64,000 nucleotides of DNA. Origin: Scalesia atractyloides (taxonomy: Eukaryota > Streptophyta > Magnoliopsida > Asterales > Asteraceae). Both the position numbers and the translations under genes were made by a program. How positions within the stretch are numbered: the first letter of the stretch is position 1; each line of letters opens with the position of its first letter. The stretch is taken from positions 35,682,341-35,746,340 of the forward strand of contig CAMTDV010000012.1 of the NCBI GenBank assembly GCA_947069175.1. Direction: 5' to 3'. Positions 46,067 through 60,149 of the stretch are shown here, one piece after another. The notes beneath the pieces were generated by a model that saw nothing but the letters and a program-made list of their open reading frames with translations, made no database searches and was not told the origin of the DNA.

Positions 46067-48765
46067 TGTCACACCCTCAAAATCCACTTGCGGGGTTTTA
46101 CCGTGAGGCACGTGACGATCCAGGATCACAGTCATTAGTCATATTGAACGACCACTATATGAGTTTAAAAATTTTCCTGTTTGCTCATTCATGAGAAAAT
46201 ACTGTTTATACAATTGAGTTGCGGAAGCGTAATCAATTACAGAACAAAAATAGCTAATGTAATTTTAAAGTTGTGTCTAATATTTGATGAAATCAATGCG
46301 ACACCATAATGCATCCTAGTCCTGATGTGTGCTACCTTAGCAACCTGAGAAAACATGTAAAATCAAGTGTCAACAATAATGATGAGTGAGTTCACAGGTT
46401 TTAGTTCATAAGTTTAAACATAAGTGTTTCTCCACTGGTTCAACCCTGAACCAGTGTCTCATAAGTTACCCTGATCCAACCCGAATCAGATTAATATTAT
46501 GTAGTTTAGCAGTTCATGTTATATGTATAGGTAGCTAGCCTAGGTCATGTCAACAAAGTGTTCGATCCGAAGCTGACGTTGCTGCCCCTGTTGTGCCAAG
46601 CCTATCACCAACCATGGCTAAAAAGTTAGGCAAATTATGCACTCGTGACCATCAACGTGCGGTCTAACTGGCACGACCAGTTCGAGTGGGGCTTGTCGGG
46701 CCCAGTAGTACTACTAAAAATTCCCTCGCTATAATCCAATACTAACGACATCATAAGTGTTAAGGGGACTAACACGTGATATATGCTCCATTGTGACCAT
46801 AACCGTATAACATAACTCTAAATAGAAAGGAGTTACTGTACCGTGATGTATGCCACCCATACATCACTGTAACGTGTACATGTTTTAAATATAAAGACGT
46901 TACTGTACCGTAATATAATCAACACATATATCACTGTAATGTGTACATGTTTTCTCCCCCTGTGTTTAGTAAACGTTTAAAGAAATAGGGAACTCACCTT
47001 AAGTTGCTCGGTTAGATAAATGCAAAAGAAGTAAAGGATGGAACCGCTAATCACGTCCTATCATGTCAACTGGTTCTAAGTTAATGTGTGAACGCACACT
47101 GACACAAAACCCTACGCGAAACTAGCACACTGTACGAAACACGTAATGACAAGTTCAAAACCATAATAATGCATGCAAGGTGTCTATACGGAATAACAAC
47201 CAACAACTTGTCACAAACACAGGATAGCACATACATCACTTAGATACACACAAATGTAAGTTGTCATGTTTCAGCTTGTACATTCATAACTGGGCTGTTT
47301 TCAGGAATTTTTATAAAATTGTTCCCACATTCCAAAATTTCCAATCTTTCTACAGAAGGTGTCAACTAGACTGTAGAATTTTGTATAAAATTTTCAAGTC
47401 TTGGTGCCTTACCAATTATTTATAAGAATTTATTTACTAGGCTGCAGTCAGATTCGTCGCTTTATTACTGCAGTCCACGAGAAAAATCATTTAAAAATAC
47501 TCGTTTGTCCGATAGACGAAATTCTAGTTGGAGATTTCTTTGAAAACCTAGGAGAATCTACTGTATAAATTTCGTGACTTAATTCTTTTCGGTTTACAGG
47601 TTATGTTAGAAAACATTACGTGAATTTTCTACAGAAAAAACGCAGCTTCAGCTGTTGCACGAAATCACTAATTTAAAATAGCGAACGACTTCAGAAAAAT
47701 TTGATTCTTGTGCCATTAGAAGTGGTTTTCGAAAAAGTATGTTTTAAGCTTCAGAAAATCGATTTTTCAAGTAATAACAGTTCGTTTACAGCCAACTGAA
47801 GTTGGCTGTCTTCGCGCATCACCTTCCTGTTTAACCCCAAAACTCCACCCGAAACCCTCCTAACGATTACCACGACTTATTATAACAATTTGCAGCAGGT
47901 TATACTTTAATTATCATGCATCTATAATCTAATATCAAAACGATAAACATATATCATGATTTTATAGAGAAAAACGCCGCCTATGATTCTAATACCCAAC
48001 AATATCATCACAAATCCTAAGAACCTCATATTCACCCGAAAAAATCATACATAACAACACTTTTCATAATACTATTATACATAACATGATCATGATCGAG
48101 ATCACACAAAATCAATACGTGAAATCATAACACGATTAAAACCTAACCTTGAAACGATGATAACTAGCGAACCGGAACTTGCAATCGATCAAGGGAGAGG
48201 AGAGTGGGGTTTGTTTGTGCGACCGAGAGAGGGGGGGGCTATGGCTGCCGTCGCACACCAAGGGAGGGGATTAGGGTTTGGTTATTATTTTTTTTTAAAA
48301 CTCCATGCACACACATAAAATGCATTTTTATAAATAAGAGTAAGGGTGGGGGCGGTTTGGGCTTGCTTGGGCCGCAAGGGAGTGGGTTGGCGGGTTGGGT
48401 TTTGCTTGGTCACGAATTCGCAAAGTTTCGCAAGCTCGGTTCGGTTCGGTTCTCGGTTCGGCTAATTTTTAATTCGTTTATTAACTACGTATATTACAAC
48501 TCGACAATTTATTCGCGACACGAAATTTATAAAATATGAAATCAAGTAATTGGAGCGTGACGCAATAAATAACCAAACGTGTAATAACACGTAGCACGTA
48601 ATTCAGATACGATCCGATAACATTCCCAAACATCGTGTATTCCCGAAATACTAAAGTTAGCGTAACTATAGCGTGCGCGTAATTAATTCTCCGAATCTAA
48701 TTAGCGTAGGAGTAAATAACGATAAAGTTGCGCGTTTAAAATACCTGAAAAACCAGGATGTCACA
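46067..48765 (-). repeat. 5' LTR of the gypsy element
   Basis: 2699 bp from TGTCACACCC to GGATGTCACA on the plus strand. On the minus strand a TATA-like TTTATAAAAAT at about 48325-48335 may be the element's promoter. The downstream leader has CCCTAATCC and CT-rich runs. Confidence 0.88.
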
Positions 48766-48770
48766 GGAGT

Positions 48771-49042
48771 TGTCACCTGTAATGGTAACACTATATTATT
48801 ATGTTAGAGTGACTATACTTGTATATCTATTGAAATTCCTTTTTCCAAAAGTTAATCTTTACCTTTGAAGTTCAATCACAAAAGAAGTTTTAGATTACTT
48901 CTGCAAGCCAACATCAAGTATTTATTGACATATGAACTTTAGAAGCTATAAATGTTAATGCATCAACTGTTTTTTTTATAACTTCAAGGGCAATGCAATC
49001 CGTTTCATGGGCACAAAACATCATCATGATAAGTCGTATAAG
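48771..49042 (+). pseudogene. Truncated ACX3 start, end of unit 1
   Basis: Continues unit 1 right of the gypsy insertion. The last 55 bp correspond to the first bases of the ACX3 exon (AIRFMG, then TKHHHDKSY). At 49042 the exon is cut and joined to the start of unit 2. Compared with 62465-62519 it carries an Arg-to-His change and other differences. Confidence 0.75.
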
Positions 49043-52000
49043 ATGTCGTAGATAATATGGCTCAAGAACTATCGAGTACAAGGGTTGTCAGGGGAAACAC
49101 AAGTCCCTTTGCTTATCATGTAGTGTGGTAAAGAAAAAGGACAACACTTGGCGACTTTTTATATGTTATATGAAACTTATTGATGCGAAGATAAAAAATG
49201 TTTTACAATTCAATTGATTAAGGAGCTACTTATGAACTATTGTGTACTGTTTGGTAATATGAAATCCTTAGCTGGTAATTTTGTTTGAAACTATGAATAT
49301 AACCTACTTTTTTAAAGTAAAAGTATTTAAACTATAATTTTACAAAACGAATTTGAACAAAACTAAAGCAACTAACTATTATACCAACTGTAAGATCTGA
49401 GAGGGTTGAAGAAGGGGGAATATGTTATTTTAAAAATATCAGTCTTTAAAAGTAGGGATGACAACGAGCCAGTTTCGGGTTGGGTATTCGTAATCCTATA
49501 CCCATACCTGTTTGTAAAATTTTCAAAGCAGAATAATGACGCACATTAAGTATTAAGTCTTTATACATGGTATTTTAGCATTTTACGTTTGGGTTTTCTT
49601 CCATTCTCTTTGAGTTTTACGTACTAGTAATGATTTGAACATTAGTGGTTGATGTGCGCAAAATGCAACGTATGAATTACATCAAACAAGGCATAAAATC
49701 AACTATTTTTCAGTACTAGTGTTGGAAAAAAACATGTTTCTTTGTTACTTTTAAATTACAGGATCAAAAGAGCTTAAAGGAATAAAAGGAACAAATTAAC
49801 AACATCAACCAACAAAAATACAAAGAAATTGACACGACCTGCCGAATCCCCATCCACATCCAAAACAACAAAAATAACAAAAACAGAAGCTAAGGCATGG
49901 GGTCGTGCCCACCAGGCATGGGACCGTGCCTAGTTAAGATTCTCTGCAGAAAAAGACAACAACAACAGACAAACCCACATGGGGCCATGCTAACGCAACA
50001 CGGGCAGTGGCAACTATAAGATTCGCGGAATCTATGATAGTACCGCAAATACACTGACCACGGGGCCGTGCGACGGGGCGTGCTAGTATAAGACCTGACA
50101 TCTGCAGTTAATGAAGTGAGAGAAAAAGATGACCACGGGGCCGTGTCTGCCCTCTGTTTGCAGCTATAAATAGAGGTGCTTGGTTCAAGAGAAAGGCATC
50201 CCTTGGCAAACCACTTATCTCACACTTGCCATCAGTCCACCACCACTACTACAACACTAACACCCACCACCATCATCCACATTTCAGATTTTAGAGTGCG
50301 TAGTAGTCTCGGGATCCAAGATTGTGTCACACCCGCTAAAATCAGAGTTGGGCATGATCTGACTGGTATCTTCATTGCACAGCGGAAGTGTTTAATGATA
50401 AGACTTCTAGAAAGTGAACCCCCGCTAAGAACTCGAATCCCCATGGGTTCCCCTATTCCAACCATGCCATACTTTGTAAATGTGACCTGAGAAAGAAAGA
50501 TGCGAAAAATCAACATAAAGTTGGCGAGTTCATAATTTGTTCGAAAAGATTTAAAATAAATCTTTTTGGTAACTCGTTTAAATATTGTTGAGAAAACGTA
50601 ATAAAACCATTTTTCTTGGCACATCGATTGAAAACTTTGTATTTGTATAAACTCCGGTATGCAAAAGTTCTGTAACTGTAAGATTTATTTGTTCAAAATC
50701 GGTATGTAATGTGTCAATGAAATCGTTGATCATTAACGTTTTGCAAGGACATTAATATGTATGACAACATAGGAAGCATCCAAACCTAGACAATTTTCGT
50801 CGATTAACCTCGACTTAGGACGACAAATGCACTCTTCTGACAACCTAGTCTCGTTGTAAGTAGGACAATCCCATCCTTAAGATATATGTAACTCATGCAC
50901 GTTTCGAAAATATGTGTGTGTTTCGTAAACCGGTATATTTAGCAATAACCTTTTGTAAACCTTTTGAGTTTGTTAGAGTTCATTCGTATCATGGTTTAGA
51001 AACATATAGTTTTTATTCATCGAAATTTTGTATACTTTTGCAAAACTTGCATGGCTTTCCACGTACCCCCGAAAACATTTATAAAAATGTAAAACAGTAA
51101 AAAGTGAGGGTTATAACTCACCTTGATATCCTTGTGCAAAGCTAGCTTAATGTGATTCTATAATGTCATTTCCACAATGTGACTTGCTAGCATGCAATCT
51201 AAGACATTCCTAAAACGGAATAACTTATAAGTTTCTAAATATAACGTAGCTAAACTATGTGTCACCGAGCTCTACCGAATCGTTAACGGTACGATTCTAT
51301 GAAAGTTTTGTTACCTTGCTTTGAAATAACCATCTATGGTTGTTTGATCCCGTTTATAATCTAGAAAAATACTAAGTCTTGGAAACCACTTAGTTCTTTA
51401 GTGAATTAGAATATATATATTTATGTAAAGATATAAATATATTTATGAAATTGTGTTAGTCGTCTCGGATGGTCATACGTGTATATAATCACTTATTCGT
51501 ATAAAGATAGTACACGTCATAGACTCGTACAATGTATTCACGCGTTTCCCGAATAGTCATCATATACGTTGACGGATAATAATACGACTTGTTGTAGTGA
51601 TTTATAAGATGTAGGCATATATGTGTGTATATATATATATGTATGTATGTATGTATGTAAGCATAATTGTATACGTATATAAACGTTGTGTCTCGTGGAC
51701 AATCATTGAAAATAGTTATATATTTGTAGCTTGTTAGGATCGGCTCCATTTGCTTGTTTATCAAAACGACGCAAATGATAATGTGTTGAAAGCGTTTGGT
51801 AATATACCGTATTCCATTTAGGCATTAGAAATAAATACTTAAACTTATTTTATAAAATATTCGAGTTGTAAACGTCAAAATAACTATGAATAATTATATT
51901 TATTTTTATAAAGTTTCCGAGTTTTGTTATCTTGCAAATCGTATTCGATGAAATGCTGAAATCTTGTTTTGCGAATTCTAAAGAGTCGTCGAAAATAAAT

Positions 52001-52329
52001 ACACACATATTTTTATTTTATAAATTAATTTGAATTATGATACATTTTCATTAATTTTGAATCAAGTATATATTTATTTTTAAGAAAAACGGGTAGAGTT
52101 TCCTCTGTTTTTGGACGATCCCGACAGTCAAAGTGTCGATATATTTTCCAAACACAACAATAATTTATGTAACTTTCACAATGTTGGCGAATACTAAATC
52201 AATATATATATATAAATTTGTATACAAACTACGTCACGATACTACGGTTTGAGCTCGGTTCACGTTAACTAATACCATATAAAACAAAATAACAAAATTC
52301 GGATCGTTTAAATTTTACCGAGCCTAGCG

Positions 52330-52589
52330 TTGACCGAGTTGACTGCCTTGACCATGTTTGACTTACGTTGACCGAGTCGACTGGGTTTAACTGAGTTGAC
52401 TCGGCGTTGATTGAGTCGACCGGGTTTGACCCGTGTTGACTGGTTTTGACTTGTTGACCACAGTTGACCATAGTTTGACTAGAACCAAAATCTGACCACG
52501 TTGACTGAGTTGACCGGGTTTGATCGAACCCAAAACTGAACCGAGACACCAAAAATGACCCAAGACTGTCCCTTGACTCGTTTTTGACT
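52330..52589 (+). repeat. Array of 16 TTGAC(C/T) motifs within the LTR
   Basis: Sixteen TTGACC or TTGACT cores lie within 260 bp on the plus strand, in irregular GTTGACYGAG-like repeats. TTGACY is the W-box core bound by WRKY factors. Relative to the LTR's TATA box the array lies downstream, about 0.6-0.85 kb once the nested LTR is removed. A regulatory role is uncertain. It may just be a short degenerate minisatellite. Confidence 0.7.
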
Positions 52590-53111
52590 GAGTTGGCCCG
52601 AGCCTGAGAGTGTCCCGAAATTTAATTTTCACCCGATATGAAAGTATTTCCTATGGACTCTACGGGTTACTAGGAGCCCCAAAATATTTTTTTTATTGAA
52701 AACGGATGCCCGGAACCTCGCTAGAACCATGTCAGAAGTCGGAATCTCGCCGGAGAATGAATTTCACAAAAACTTGCAGAAAGGTCTCTAACCATCTGAT
52801 CTAAACATGCACAAAGTGAAAAGTCCAAAACGGGTTCATCAGAGTTTGGCCGGAATGTCGCCAGAGTTGCTCCTGTGCTCGAACGGCTTTGAATCTTGAA
52901 AAATGGTCACCTTCATCACATCAGGAAGGCTCGATTTAGTGGGATGAGAGTGTTGGATCGGAAAAATGTCGCCGGAGAATCGTTGGACCGCCGCCACCAG
53001 CGGTGGCTCTGCCGTCGCACCACCGCGGTCACCGGCCGGCTCCGCCGTGTTCTTGCCGGTTGCCGGCTTCTAGAGAGAGAGAGAGCCGAGAGAGAAATTG
53101 AGGTAGAGAGA

Positions 53112-56100
53112 TGTCACACCTCAAAATTTCCAACCAAACCTCGGTGGGCCCGAGTGGGGAATATCATGACGTAAGTTGATACCATCATAGTGAATTAACA
53201 CAGTACAGCGGGAGTCTTGGAATTTAAATTACTATTACAAACCAAATGTTCAAAGTATGAAAATAATATACAGATGGCTTGTAATGAAAGATCCACAGGC
53301 GGATCGTAAAAAAGATGATTAGTAGACTTTAGGGCAGATCTAAGGATTTGCAAGATCCTCTTATATCAATACCAAACAACTTCCAGCATATTTCGTATTG
53401 TACCTGCAACTTAGTCTTTTGAAAATACGTCAGCTTTCACTGGTAAATACAATCAACTGAGTCGTTTTGAAAGCGTTTCAAAAATTGATTTAAGTGCACG
53501 TGGCACATTAAAATCTTTTATAACTTGGGAAAGTTAAGCTTTTAACCTTGTATACAGATTCACATGTTTATCAATACATATGATTAACTGACATACCACT
53601 TATGAACCCACGAAGGAGTTATCCCCAACTTGTGGGTAAAAATATTTTAGCATTTGCATCTGTCAGGTGTATGCCTACACCCCGTGCTTTGGTCGTGGCC
53701 ATTAGTAACTTAAATGAACCGAGGATACCCAGGACACGGTCGTTAACCCCCAATATTTAAGTTATCAAACAAAACTGATCAAAACAGAATATGCGGATTT
53801 ACTAGCCACAATCCGGCATTCGATTGATCCCATTTCCGACCAAGTGGTAATAATTTACCGTAACCCAAGCCCGTATAGGGAAAATAAGTCATCAGTATTT
53901 ACCCGAGCTAGCACTTAATTTAAAGGCAAGTTTATATTAACTCAGCCGTTTAATCAATTAGATAAGTGCATATAGCATTTACTGGAAGGCTTTAGTCTCA
54001 AATAATGGCATAAGCTAACCAATTAGAATGCTAACGGTCATATTTAAGTCATACACTTAGACCGGCTAGCTTAAAGGATCAAAACAGTACAATAAGCTAG
54101 ATTAAGCGAGGACCGGATAGAATGTAGTTTAAACCCACAAGTACTTATGACTTGTATGTCATGGGTAAACAATTAACATTCTGGAATTTGAGATTAAAAT
54201 GATAAGGTTAAACCCGTTTTGGTTAATTTTTGTAAACTAGTTACATGTACTTAACCGTATGCATATAAGCAATATCGGGTAACCGGATGAGTCATGAATA
54301 ATTTCTATATGTCATTATACTTTAAATAAGTTGTAATATCAGTAGGATATCAACTTATATGCCCGTTGAAGTTTTAAAACGAAACTACGCCTTATAAGGC
54401 GTTTTGACCATTATATGTCGTATAAAAGGAACTTGCATATATTCTGATGTTATGATCATAAACACTTTGGAAAAATACTTAATTTGGAATATATTATCAG
54501 TAAGATAGCACACATAAGTGTGATTTATGGTGTAGGACCAAACTATGCACCGAAAGGGCATTTTGGTCCTTTAAAAATATAATTTACGATATTATATTAA
54601 AATGTAGTTTATGATAAGAATAATAACATCATAATATGTTGATTATATTAACATATCAGTAGGTAATTAATTTGCAAGTTTGTTGTTGATTAAAACCTTG
54701 TTTTATGTAAAAAGGGCGTTTTAGTCAAAGATTGACATTTAGCGGAACTTGTGCATAAACTCAGATTATAATTATGATCATGTAATATAACCTCAGAGGG
54801 TTATGCTACATTGTATTACGATCGTAATGCGATCATAAATCAGTAGTAAATTAATCTAAGTCATAATCGAAGGTTAAAGCAGAAGTCAAACTTCGTGACT
54901 TTCGGTTGCGAACCGACCCTAGGACTGAAATTGACGAGCCGAACATGTTCCCACATGTTCTAATAATTATTACTAACTTATTAAGTGTCAAAAACATATC
55001 TTTAACATGTATAAACTCAGATTATAATATTTATAAAATCTGACCTGTTTGACTTTTTAAAACATAACTTTGACCCGTCAATTGACCTAGTAAACGTGAT
55101 CCTTAGGAGGTGCCCTTTTAAGGGATTAATACCTACCTAATTACGATCACTTAGCCATGTTCAACTTGAACAATGGCTAGACCATACTGGTCTTAACAGA
55201 AAGTCAAGGCATTTGTCGAAAATGCTTGACTTTTGGCTATTGAAAGCCTATAAAAAGAACAAAGCAGAGATGGAACACTTACAAGTGATCCAAGAGAAGT
55301 TTAGAACTCAAAGGGATGCTCCTAGATAACCAGGAACTTCCAAGAGTGTAATAGAGGAAAGAAGAGGGAATGAGCAAAGAATAGATTGAGCTTGATGGTC
55401 TATTTATAGTGCAAGAGGGTGTGTGAGGATGAAGCCAGGTGTTAGAGATGTTGTAGGATCATCACAAGTGTCCAATTAGGTGTCAAGAGCTAAGTGTGGC
55501 AATTTGCAGGAGAGGTGGCATCTTAACAAAAAATTAGGGTTTTGACACATTTAGCCCTCAAAAAATAGTTTAATGGATTGTCATGAATTGTCCCTTGACT
55601 TATATTCAATGACATAATGACACAACTTAGTCTTTTTCGTTCAACACGTGATGTGTTGAATAAGAGCGTGAATAACCGAACGTTAACGAGTGTCAAACAA
55701 GGGCTTTTGTGACTTATTCGTAGTTACTAGCTTAGAATACAATAAATACAGATCCTTGTAGTTTTGTAGGTTAAATTACCTAGGTTTGTAAAGTTAAATG
55801 TTTGGTGATAATGTGGAACACTCAAGGATGGTAAACCAAGAGATATCACTTCAACCGTGAGTCGTTCGGGCCAAAGGATAGCTTGGTTATGCAAGAAAAC
55901 GAAATAATAAAGTCTAGGGGCCTTCGGGTTATTAGTTGAAAGTTAAAATAATGAAAAAGAGGAGTTCTAGAGGCCCGCCGTAGGCTACGGTCATCAGATC
56001 GTAGCTTACGGTTAGTTTTAAAATCAAACCAGTGACCCTGGACTGTAGCTTCTGGTCCTAGACCACAAGCTACGGCCAGGTTTATTTTTTTTTTGTGGAC

Positions 56101-56199
56101 ATGTTTGAGGAGTTGAGTGGCTAACTTATTTGAGGCATCATCCAAGGGTACTTACACGTGTCGGTATAATACCGGATGTGAATTTTACGAGGTGTTACA
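53112..56199 (-). mobile_element. Nested solo gypsy LTR, 3.1 kb
   Basis: Plus-strand ends are TGTCACACCTC and GAGGTGTTACA. The flanks AGAGA (53107-53111) and AGAGT (56200-56204) are a 4-of-5 target duplication, and sequence on both sides joins as one LTR. No coding sequence inside; a 99-codon minus frame at 55846-56145 is unsupported. The orientation is judged from the terminal type shared with the other two gypsy LTRs. Confidence 0.7.
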
Positions 56200-56929
56200 A
56201 GAGTGAGTATGTAGGTGTGAAATGAGATGGAGAAGAAGGAAAATGAGTTTATATAGGTAGGGTTTTGGTGGATTGGGCCTAAGGCCCACAAACCCGTTTT
56301 AAATGTTTTGAGCGTCCCGATCATGTTTCTATAGCTCGATTTCGCTCCCGATAGTCATAGAAGGTCGTAAAATATCATTTTTAGATTAAAAGTATGAGAA
56401 ATAGTGTCGGTAATCGATATTAGTCGCACATGTTCTTCGGTTTTGTTAAAACGCGTAATTTTCTTCGGTTGTCGTTTCTTGTCCGTTTTTCGATCCGATT
56501 TCACGAATAATAAAATTTGATTACAAAGTTAAATATATCATAATATATTAATATCTAGACGTAACTCGAGTCCGGTGCTTTCGTTTCGTTTTCGGTGCGT
56601 TCCTAAAGTCGCGTTTTTCGTTCACGTATGTGTTTTGTGACATTCGAAAGCATGATAATTCATCAAAACCAATTCATATGTTTAAAATACATGTATAAGA
56701 CTCGTATTTATTGGCGTTTTCAGTATTTTGTCCGATGTCAGTTCGTTATCGCTTATCGTTTAGTAGTCTTCCCGCAAATCAACATTCACGTACTGTAAAG
56801 CCAACAAGAAGTTCCTAGCATTCCAAAGGCCTGATTAAGTTAATTTGAGTCTTAAACACTACTTTTAATTGTCTTAACATTTGTTATTCGCGTAATTAGA
56901 AACCGTAAATTGCCAGTTGTTACAGATTG

Positions 56930-57197
56930 ATTGTAAGAGTTTTTTTTTCAAACAAAGGCCATGCTTGGTTAAATCTCTTACATCACTTGGTGAAGACAAA
57001 TCTTTTATTTATTACTTTTGATTTCCAATCTTTGGCAACTTTTTAATTGGGTATGTATTAATGACTTTAATAACTAGTTTTTATATTGAAAGTGAACTTT
57101 GGTTGAACATTTTTCATGTTTTGTTGATTCACTCATTCGTGTCTTTACGGTCTATATAAAGCGCGTTAACTACCTGAAAGGGGATTAGAAGGGTGTT
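56930..57197. other. Unit 2 segment missing from unit 1
   Basis: About 270 bp right of the solo LTR, not coding. It was lost from unit 1 together with most of the LTR. Confidence 0.5.
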
Positions 57198-58160
57198 TGG
57201 TAAAGTCCTTGCATCGTTAAGTGTAGAGATCATGCGAGGACTTGGTTCAAGCTTATTAGGACTTCCCTTGAGGAAGATAGCATCAAATCGGGGGAAGTAA
57301 GAACGACCTGAACCCCTTATAAATAAACTACTATTAAAACTTTATCCGGCCTTGCAGGACTGTATCCTTGCTGACTCAGACCAATATGGCCAATGGTAAC
57401 GTCGCTTTCACAAGAGGGCCTACCATTTTTCACATTAATAACTTAGTTAATTATCTTTCTATATTCCGACCTTGTAGGACTGTATCCCTGCTGACTCAGA
57501 CCAATATGGTTGAGGGTATTGTCGCCTTCACAAGAGGGGCCTACCACTATAACTAAGATAATCTCTAAAAAAGCCCAAAGTGCGGAAATCATCAAAGGAT
57601 TTATAAAAGAGAAGTTGGATGCAAGTGATTCTATCTTGTCTATTTGTTTTCACCTTTTTAATTATAGTTTTTATCTTTTAAAACTTTCAAAACCCTTTAT
57701 CAAAATTTTGTTAGATTAGACGTTAACGATAAGCCGGTATTAAAAGCTTTTGTGTCCTTGGACGACCTCAACATCTTACCATCACTATATTACGTCTACG
57801 ATGGGTGCACTTGCCCTAACGTGTGTAGTGTGATAGTATTGTATCATGTTTTATAAATTTAAAACTTGATCAATGAGTAAAAGCTATTTAAAATATAACA
57901 AAAATTATAACCGCGCTCAAACCACGTCAGTGGATCACCGATTTAATGGGTTTGTATAGTAGTCTCAGTAATTTGGTGATAGAAAAAGATGAGAGAAGAT
58001 CAATGACTTTTCATTCCTTTGGTCTGATTCAGTAGCTCTTAAACAAACCTAAAGTGCCAACAGTTCTTATGGACCAGTTTGGTCCAGATAAAGTGTTAGT
58101 GTAGTAATGTGGTTAACCAAAAAAGTTTAATAACTTGTACAATTCTAGTTATAAATTAAC

Positions 58161-59544
58161 GAGAAAAGTGCCCACATAGTCCTTGTGCTTTGCTTTGATT
58201 TCACCTTTAGTTGCTACATTTTTAAAATTACATCTATTGTCCCCAACTTTGGCAAATTTGTTCTCCGATAGTCCCTGAAGCGGATGAAGGTTAGTTTTTA
58301 GTGTTAAGTAGGTATGAAATTACAAAATACCCTTATCGTAAAACAAAATAAATTAATTAAGTATTAAATAAATATATATATCACACACATACATACAAAT
58401 ATACAATACATACAACTCACTCTCTCTCTCCCTTCTTTCTCCATTAAAAACCACCACCACAACTACCATCACCTCCACCTCCACCGTCGCCATCACCACT
58501 CAGCCACCACCATCGTTATCACGGCCCCCGCCATCATCACCAAGCCCCCGCCACATCCACCACCGCCATCCATCACACACTTGCTACCATCACCTCGACC
58601 TCCACCACCGCCATCACCACTAACAATTACAGTTTAGAATGTTAAACAAGGCTTTGTTGGGGTCAACAACAAGAAGCTTCACGAAGAATCACTATAGAGA
58701 TGAAAAAGAAGACATACTATATGATGTCGGTTGTGCAAAATATCATGATGTGCGGCTCAAATATAGATTTAAAGTTCATATGTTGTATGTGTGGGATTAA
58801 AGAAGAATAAGAAGGTTGGTTGAAGAAATGGCAGCTGATAATTGCGGTTTTAGGATTTACCTTTTTCTCTATTCTCTCTCCTCATCCACACATCCCTCTC
58901 TCTTAATTCAGCAGCCATAAATTTTTGTTTTGAATAAACAGAGTTCAGCCGCGATGTTTGCAGCCAAGGTGGTTTGTTCCTCTTTGTTTTGATTATTAGC
59001 ATGTCTGAGTCTCTCTTGGTTCTTCTTTATCATATTTTGGTTATAGTTTTTGTTAGTGGTAAAATTGTTTTCACTTCACCAATTAACAAGATGTCGTGCA
59101 TAAATTTGTGTATGGTTGGATTAAACTATGAATAAGTTGAAAGTTAAATTGCTAAGAGGAATGAGGCTCCGACGAGAGAGATCTAGGTTTCGTGGGAGAG
59201 TTGCCGATCTCTTGCCATCTGATCAACTGATTAAACATGAGCCCATGTTTTCGTAGCCTCGTGGTGGTGGTGGTGATGAAGATGAAGTAAGTGGTGGGTC
59301 CTGCATAAATCTTCAAATATTAATTATATATATTTATTTAATAATTATTTAATATATTTATTTTATATTGAAGGGTATTTTAGCAATTCACACCTACTTA
59401 ACACCAAAACCTAACCCCCATCCACGCCAGGGACTATCCGAGAATGAATTTGTCAAAGTTGGGGACTATAGCTGTAATTTTGAAAATGTAGGGACTAAAG
59501 GTGAGATCAGAGCAAACCACAAGTACTATCCGGACACTTTTCTC
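58161..59544. mobile_element. Fold-back MULE-like element (unit 2 copy)
   Basis: Counterpart of 34273-35674, with the same GAGAAAAGTG/CACTTTTCTC ends and small internal deletions. It was already in place before the duplication. Confidence 0.7.
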
Positions 59545-60149
59545 ATTAAAATATACATTACAAACATATAAGTTTTATCATAAAATAAATCATAACATAA
59601 TAATTTTTACTTAGTTTTATTTATATACTTCACAACACACAAAATATAAATAATCTATACTATATATATATAAGAATCTCCAAAGGGCAACTTAAGTAAT
59701 TTGCCACTTTACTTAAAATTCATTTAATGCATAATGTACAAGCCTTTAAAGCACATTGGGTGGGATTTCAAATTTCGAAACACTGGTATTTTACGGCCAC
59801 TCAGTTTTCAATTCGCATTACACAACCCAATAACCCATCCTTTTCTCTCCCTAGGCGATTTTGTAGATCTAGGATTTCTAGCATCTTCAAGGTGGGTTTA
59901 TGGCATCTTCAAGGTGAGTTTTGCCATCGCCAATCTCCAAAGAATCAAGCATCCGACCTAGGGTTCCAACTAATGACGAAGGTCAACCAAATTAGAGTTT
60001 CGACTACCGATCTACTTCTACATGTATGCTCTGCAGACTATCAAGGTACCAATTTTAGTTCATATTTTTGGTGTGTTTATGGCTTGGGGACTGATCCAGC
60101 AAAATCCTATTCGTATTTTTTGGGTTTTGAGGTTACATGATTAACAGAG

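Larger units (their letters stand above)
38431..48765 (-). mobile_element. Ty3/gypsy chromovirus-type LTR retrotransposon, 10.3 kb
   Basis: Two direct LTRs of 2.7 kb, a perfect 5-bp target duplication GGAGT (38426-38430 and 48766-48770), and an empty site in unit 2 at about 62240 (GTCAGGAGTTGCCACC) define it. Orientation is minus: the initiator tRNA-Met primer-binding site is next to the right LTR and pol runs leftward. Integrase followed by a chromodomain remnant points to a chromovirus, probably the Tekay/Del lineage. RNase H and integrase are recognisable, but protease, gag and reverse transcriptase are not. It probably moved using proteins of a related element. Confidence 0.88.
30796..49042 (+). 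repeat. Tandem segmental duplication, unit 1
   Basis: Starting at ATGTCGTAG (30796), this stretch matches unit 2 (49043-62519) in order and orientation, apart from a gypsy insertion at 38431-48770, a 5.9-kb deletion at about 33310, and small indels. Removing the gypsy element gives about 7.9 kb. The unit ends in the first coding part of ACX3 at 49042, followed directly by ATGTCGTAG again. Similarity to unit 2 looks like about 95 percent by eye. Confidence 0.85.
50325..56924 (-). mobile_element. Solo gypsy LTR (unit 2), interrupted by another solo LTR
   Basis: Plus-strand ends are TGTCACACCCGC and GCCAGTTGTTACA, flanked by a perfect 5-bp duplication GATTG at 50320-50324 and 56925-56929. Without the nested LTR it is about 3.5 kb. 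A TATA-like CTATATAAACTC on the minus strand (about 56250-56261) and a GA-rich leader give minus orientation. No internal gag or pol is present, so it is a product of LTR-LTR recombination. The partial counterpart in unit 1 is 32030-33310. The small frame at 51489-51764 is AT-repeat noise. Confidence 0.75.

Noticed and set aside
51489..51764. Tyrosine/isoleucine-rich minus-strand frame
   Set aside because: Result of (GTAT)n and (AT)n simple repeats in an LTR.
53112..56199. Complete gypsy element instead of a solo LTR
   Set aside because: No primer-binding site, polypurine tract or coding motif between the ends, and no second copy of the ends inside.
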